From positions 1 through 64,000 of the forward strand of contig JABCZG010000015.1 in the NCBI GenBank assembly GCA_013289835.1: a stretch of DNA of 64,000 bases, given 5' to 3'. The stretch's first letter is position 1; each line of letters opens with the position of its first letter. The notes beneath the pieces were generated by a model that was not told the origin of the DNA, did not search any database, and was given only the letters and a program-made list of their open reading frames with translations. This DNA is from Acidobacteriota bacterium (GTDB taxonomy: Bacteria > Acidobacteriota > Terriglobia > Acidiferrales > UBA7541). Positions 60,845 to 64,000 of the stretch are shown piece after piece. The translations under genes were made by a program, and so were the position numbers.

Positions 60845-62713
60845 ATGAGGAGTTGCCCAAGTCGGCCGGGGCCGCTCGGCCTTTGGCGTCGTAGCGCGAT
60901 AGCAGCACGCACATTGCTTTGCCTGGCTTGTTTGGCCGCCGGCATCAAGGCGCAGGAACGCCGCGAGCGGGAACCGAATAGTGTCTACGCCGAGCGCCGA
61001 GCAACGCTCGCCGCGCAAGTGGACGCGCCCATCGTCCTCTGGGGCTTCACTGGCCGCGAAGAATCCTCGCAAGCGTACATCTTTCATCAGGAAGATAATT
61101 TCTACTACCTGACCGGCCACAACGAAGAGGGCGCTGGCCTGCTGATTCTTCCTGCCTTGAAGAATGGCGCTGTGAGCGATGGATGGGATGGTCCGCGCGA
61201 GATTTTTTTCCTCCCTGCGAAAAATGCCGCCAAGGAAAAATGGAATGGCATTCGAACGTCGCCTTCCGATCCAGGGATCGAAGCGCGCACTGGTTTCGCC
61301 ACCGTCAAGTCCTTCTCGGAAATGCGCGCGACCGTCGAGAACCTGGTCAAGCATTACCCGGCTTTTTACACGATTCTTCCCTATGAAAAAGAAAATGGCG
61401 GCTATCCGCACGAAAAGGCCGTCGTGGATTGGCTGCAGCTAGCCGCGCCACAGGCCAAGCTGAGGGACATTCGCCCGCAGATCGGCGCCCTGCGTCAGGT
61501 CAAGTCGCCCGGCGAGCTCGCCTTCCTGAAGCAGGCGATCGATGTATCACTCGAAGCGCATTTCGAAGCGATGAAGCTCATGCGGCCTGGCCTCTACGAG
61601 TACCAGGTCGCCGCAAAAATGGTGGAAGTCCACGCCTGGGGCGGTTCCGAAGCGGAAGGCTACGCGCCCATCGTCGGCGCCGGGCCGAACTCCACGGCGC
61701 TCCATTACGACAAGCTTTCGCGCAAGATCGAGAATGGCGACATCGTGGTTCTCGACGTGGGCGCGCAATACTCCGGCTACTCTGCGGACATCACGCGCAC
61801 GCTTCCCGCCAACGGCAAATTCACGCCGCGCCAGCGCGATATCTACAACATTGTTCTTGGCGCGCAAAACGCCGCGCTCGCCGCCTTGAAACCCGGCATG
61901 GACACGTGCCGGAAGGGTGAGAAAAGCGTCTACAAAATCTCTTACGACTACATCAATTCCCATGGCAAGGATCTCCATGGAAAATCTCTAGGCCAGTATT
62001 ACATCCACGGCCTGAGCCACAACATCGGTTTGGACGTGCACGACCCCGGCGAGGGCTGCAAGGCGCTGGTTCCGGGCCAGGTCATTACCATGGAGCCCGG
62101 CGTCTACATTCCCGAAGAAAATCTCGGCGTGCGCATCGAAGACGATGTGTTAATCACCGAAACCGGTTACAAGTTTCTGAGCGAACGCCTTCCGCGCGAT
62201 CCCGACGAAATTGAAAAAATCATGGCCGCCGCCGCAACGGAACGGGCCCAACAGGCGACGAACGGGGCGCGCGCAAACTTATCAGTGCGCGATGACAACG
62301 CCGAGAGCGATGCCATCAACAGTCTCATCGCAAAATACGCGAAGTCAGTGGATGGCGCGGACACGGCACTCGCTGCCGAGGTCTGGCTGGATTCCCCGGA
62401 CGTCACTTTCATTCACCCCCTGGGCCACGAGCACGGTTTCGAACAAATAAAACAAAATGTCTACACGCGGCTGATGGGCGAGACGTTTTCGGAACGCAAG
62501 CTAAGTCCTCATGATATTTCCGTCCATGTTTACGGAGACTCCGGATGGGCCGAGTTTTATTGGGATTTCGCCGCCAAATTCAGGAAGGATGGCTCTGCCG
62601 TTACCACGCACGGGAGAGAAACTCAGCTCTACCAAAAAATCCAAGGCCGGTGGCACCTGATCCACGTTCACTATTCCGGAATGCCCGCCACGCAGCAAGG
62701 CAAGGGATTCTGA
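60845..62713 (+). CDS. Secreted M24B Xaa-Pro aminopeptidase fused to an NTF2/SnoaL-like domain
   Basis: About 622 residues. A signal peptide (LLCLACLAAGIKAQ) leads to a creatinase-N domain, then a pita-bread domain with all five metal ligands: the two Asp in VVLDVGAQYSGYSADITRT, His in HGLSHNIGLDVHD, and Glu in MEPGVYIPE and GVRIEDDVLIT. After about residue 485 a linker joins a 130-residue NTF2-like domain (INSLIAKYAKSVDGADTALAAEVWLD, start). ATG 60845 has GAGGTG 6 nt upstream. The fusion is unusual. Confidence 0.88.
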   Translation: MRSCPSRPGPLGLWRRSAIAARTLLCLACLAAGIKAQERREREPNSVYAERRATLAAQVDAPIVLWGFTGREESSQAYIFHQEDNFYYLTGHNEEGAGLLILPALKNGAVSDGWDGPREIFFLPAKNAAKEKWNGIRTSPSDPGIEARTGFATVKSFSEMRATVENLVKHYPAFYTILPYEKENGGYPHEKAVVDWLQLAAPQAKLRDIRPQIGALRQVKSPGELAFLKQAIDVSLEAHFEAMKLMRPGLYEYQVAAKMVEVHAWGGSEAEGYAPIVGAGPNSTALHYDKLSRKIENGDIVVLDVGAQYSGYSADITRTLPANGKFTPRQRDIYNIVLGAQNAALAALKPGMDTCRKGEKSVYKISYDYINSHGKDLHGKSLGQYYIHGLSHNIGLDVHDPGEGCKALVPGQVITMEPGVYIPEENLGVRIEDDVLITETGYKFLSERLPRDPDEIEKIMAAAATERAQQATNGARANLSVRDDNAESDAINSLIAKYAKSVDGADTALAAEVWLDSPDVTFIHPLGHEHGFEQIKQNVYTRLMGETFSERKLSPHDISVHVYGDSGWAEFYWDFAAKFRKDGSAVTTHGRETQLYQKIQGRWHLIHVHYSGMPATQQGKGF

Positions 62714-62766
62714 GCGGCACGGGACTTCTCGGGACGCGGTAAAACGTGCGGGGTGGCTGACGTGGA

Positions 62767-62796
62767 TTGACCACCGCAAAGCCGCGCCCTTATACT
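62767..62796 (+). promoter_or_regulatory. Promoter of efp
   Basis: TTGACC (62767-62772), 18 bp, TATACT (62791-62796). The leader of about 107 nt holds a 7-bp hairpin (62806-62831) separated by a T-rich loop. Confidence 0.6.
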
Positions 62797-62909
62797 GGAG
62801 TTTCGCGCTGGACGCTTTTTTCGCTCCAGCGTGCCTCGAGTCATTCTGGATGCGGCTGTGTTCCGGGCCCGCCTGAATTTCCGAAATTCGCAATCGTTCT
62901 AGGGAGCCT

Positions 62910-63476
62910 ATGAGCAGCACGAAAGCGACACAACTCCGCCCCGGCATGGTTATCCAGCATGAGGGCCAGCTATTCACCATTTTCAGCGTGGATCACCGCA
63001 CCCCCGGCAACAAGCGCGGCTCCATGCAGACCCGCATGAGAAATCTTCGCACTGGTTCGATCATCGACTACCGGTTCCGCGCCGAGGAATTCGTGGACCG
63101 CGCCATCCTCGATGAAGTCGAATTCGAGTACCTCTACAACGAGGGCGACGATTTTCATTTCATGAACACCAAGAACTACGAACAGATGCAGATGAGCCGC
63201 GAAGAGCTCGGCGAATCCGTCTACTACTTGATTCCCAGCACGCTGGTGAAAGTGGAATTTTTCGAGGAGAAAGCCATCGGCGTGGACTTGCCCGACACCA
63301 TGGACATGAAAGTGATCCAGACCGAGCCGACGCTGCAGAAAGCCACGGCCAGCGCGGTGATGAAGCCCGCGACGCTCGAAACCGGCTTGGTGGTCCAAGT
63401 ACCCCCGTTTGTAAACGAAGGCGACAAAATCAAGGTGGACACCTCCGAAGCGCGTTACGTCCAGCGCGTCGAATAG
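62910..63476 (+). CDS. efp: Elongation factor P with Asn at the modification site
   Basis: Relieves ribosome stalling at polyproline. 188 residues with the three beta-barrel domains (domain I MRNLRTGSIIDYRFRAEEFVD, end in VQVPPFVNEGDKIKVDT). The tip loop of domain I is RTPGNKRGS: N34 stands where E. coli has the beta-lysylated K34, with K35 next to it. A strong terminator follows at 63608. Confidence 0.96.
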   Translation: MSSTKATQLRPGMVIQHEGQLFTIFSVDHRTPGNKRGSMQTRMRNLRTGSIIDYRFRAEEFVDRAILDEVEFEYLYNEGDDFHFMNTKNYEQMQMSREELGESVYYLIPSTLVKVEFFEEKAIGVDLPDTMDMKVIQTEPTLQKATASAVMKPATLETGLVVQVPPFVNEGDKIKVDTSEARYVQRVE

Positions 63477-63492
63477 TTTTCAGTTGACGGTC
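63474..63492. repeat. CAGT repeat patch at the efp stop
   Basis: TAGTTTTCAGTTGACGGTCG beginning with the stop codon; related to 30645-30677 and 41661-41694. Confidence 0.45.
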
Positions 63493-63607
63493 GCCTGCTT
63501 GGCATGGAAAGCTGCGACTTCAGGTTTTCCGAATTTCGATTTTCAGGTTTTGGTTTTCCGCCTCCGCAGCTAATTTCAGCGCAAGCCGGAATTAGAAGAG
63601 GCAGATG

Positions 63608-63636
63608 GCGTCCCGGTTCAGACCGGGACGCTTTTT
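63608..63636 (+). terminator. Rho-independent terminator after efp
   Basis: GCGTCCCGGT pairs with ACCGGGACGC (10 bp, loop TCAG), followed by TTTTTG and further T. Confidence 0.9.
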
Positions 63637-63677
63637 GTTTTAAGGCGTGAGAGACTCGCGGCAAACGCTCTCATGGA

Positions 63678-64000
63678 TCAGTGCTTCCCCGCGGAACCCG
63701 CGACAGACTTTTCTCCAGCAGGATGCGCGCCGAATACGCGGTCGAAGATGGCATCCACATACCGCAGCTGCCGCTGCAAATCGAACGTGTGCGCAAGCGC
63801 CTTCGGATCCAGATACTTTGCGATGCGCGTATCGGCGGCCACGCGCTCTTGAAAGTTCCCTTCCGACTCCCACGCGGCCATGGCGTTCTCTTGCACCGCC
63901 TTATACGCGTCGTCACGCGGCATACCCTTTTCCACCAAATCCTGTAGCAGTTGCCCGGAGTACACCAGCCCGTGGGTAGACTCGAGATTCCGCAGCATGC
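63678..64000 (-). CDS. purB: Adenylosuccinate lyase, C-terminal part (cut by window edge)
   Basis: Reads on the minus strand from the window edge to a stop at 63678. RNLESTHGLVYSGQLLQDLVEKGMPRDDAYKAVQENAMAAWESEGNF (starting block) is the conserved end of PurB, the fumarase-type lyase that makes AICAR and AMP. About 107 residues are present; the 5' part lies beyond 64000. Convergent with efp. Confidence 0.93.
   Translation of the reverse strand, partial: MLRNLESTHGLVYSGQLLQDLVEKGMPRDDAYKAVQENAMAAWESEGNFQERVAADTRIAKYLDPKALAHTFDLQRQLRYVDAIFDRVFGAHPAGEKSVAGSAGKH

Overview
The window looks like chromosomal DNA of a GC-rich, diderm soil-type bacterium, most likely an Acidobacteriota member. Reasons: an ADOP-type duplicated MacB permease (a family expanded in that phylum), the futalosine menaquinone genes, the MEP isoprenoid genes, many LolA-like proteins, and short dispersed repeats sitting just outside genes. 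The partial 16S rRNA agrees in general form, but no alignment could be run. No IS element, prophage, CRISPR array or tRNA gene was recognised.

Layout. 1-773 (minus): 5' part of a 16S gene with promoter, boxA and a terminator-like leader hairpin. 0.9-6.4 kb: tilS, a degenerate hpt, ftsH and folP, a common bacterial order. 6.5-15.2 kb: M28 peptidase, ruvX, mltG, two unknown genes, then a compact Lol-like lipoprotein-trafficking operon (LolB-like lipoprotein, FtsX-type permease, LolD-like ATPase, small membrane protein, LolA). 15.3-20 kb: ada, an EamA exporter, a PilZ protein, a HAD phosphatase and a LolA-like secreted protein. 20.1-22.2 kb: acyP, apt, an OsmC-family gene with an in-frame TGA, a decayed copy of the apt 3' end, and a DUF5063 gene. 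22.2-35.8 kb (minus): housekeeping block rlmB, a stand-alone GltX-anticodon-like gene, ispF-ispD, alr, dnaB, rplI-rpsR-rpsF, pth, rplY, prs, ispE and a large TPR protein. 35.9-37.8 kb: arsenic operon arsR-arsM-arsC. 38-42.3 kb: DUF6265 gene, a MazEF-like toxin-antitoxin pair with its own operator, purH and a conserved unknown. 42.5-48.4 kb: selA, an ADOP permease, an MDR dehydrogenase and larB. 48.5-51.2 kb: ubiX-mqnP-mqnE. 51.3-64 kb: pstS, a DUF486 gene, a normal Cys-type OsmC, a potassium-channel-like protein, a quinone reductase, chrA, a GT2 glycosyltransferase, an epoxide-hydrolase-like gene, a metallophosphoesterase, an M24 peptidase with an NTF2-like tail, efp and the end of purB.

The most exciting element is the OsmC-family gene at 21043-21504. 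Its frame is open on both sides of a single TGA (21235-21237) that falls exactly where OsmC proteins carry their peroxidatic cysteine. The resolving cysteine is kept. A hairpin 25 nt downstream fits the bacterial SECIS model, and selA, the selenocysteine-forming enzyme, lies in the same window. A Cys-containing OsmC paralogue at 52992-53417 gives an internal comparison. The gene is bracketed by the intact apt gene and a degraded copy of the apt 3' end, so it probably arrived by insertion or duplication. I read it as a selenoprotein peroxidase. Related Sec-OsmC proteins have, as far as I recall, been seen in metagenomes, so the family may not be new, but ordinary gene callers would truncate or miss this one.
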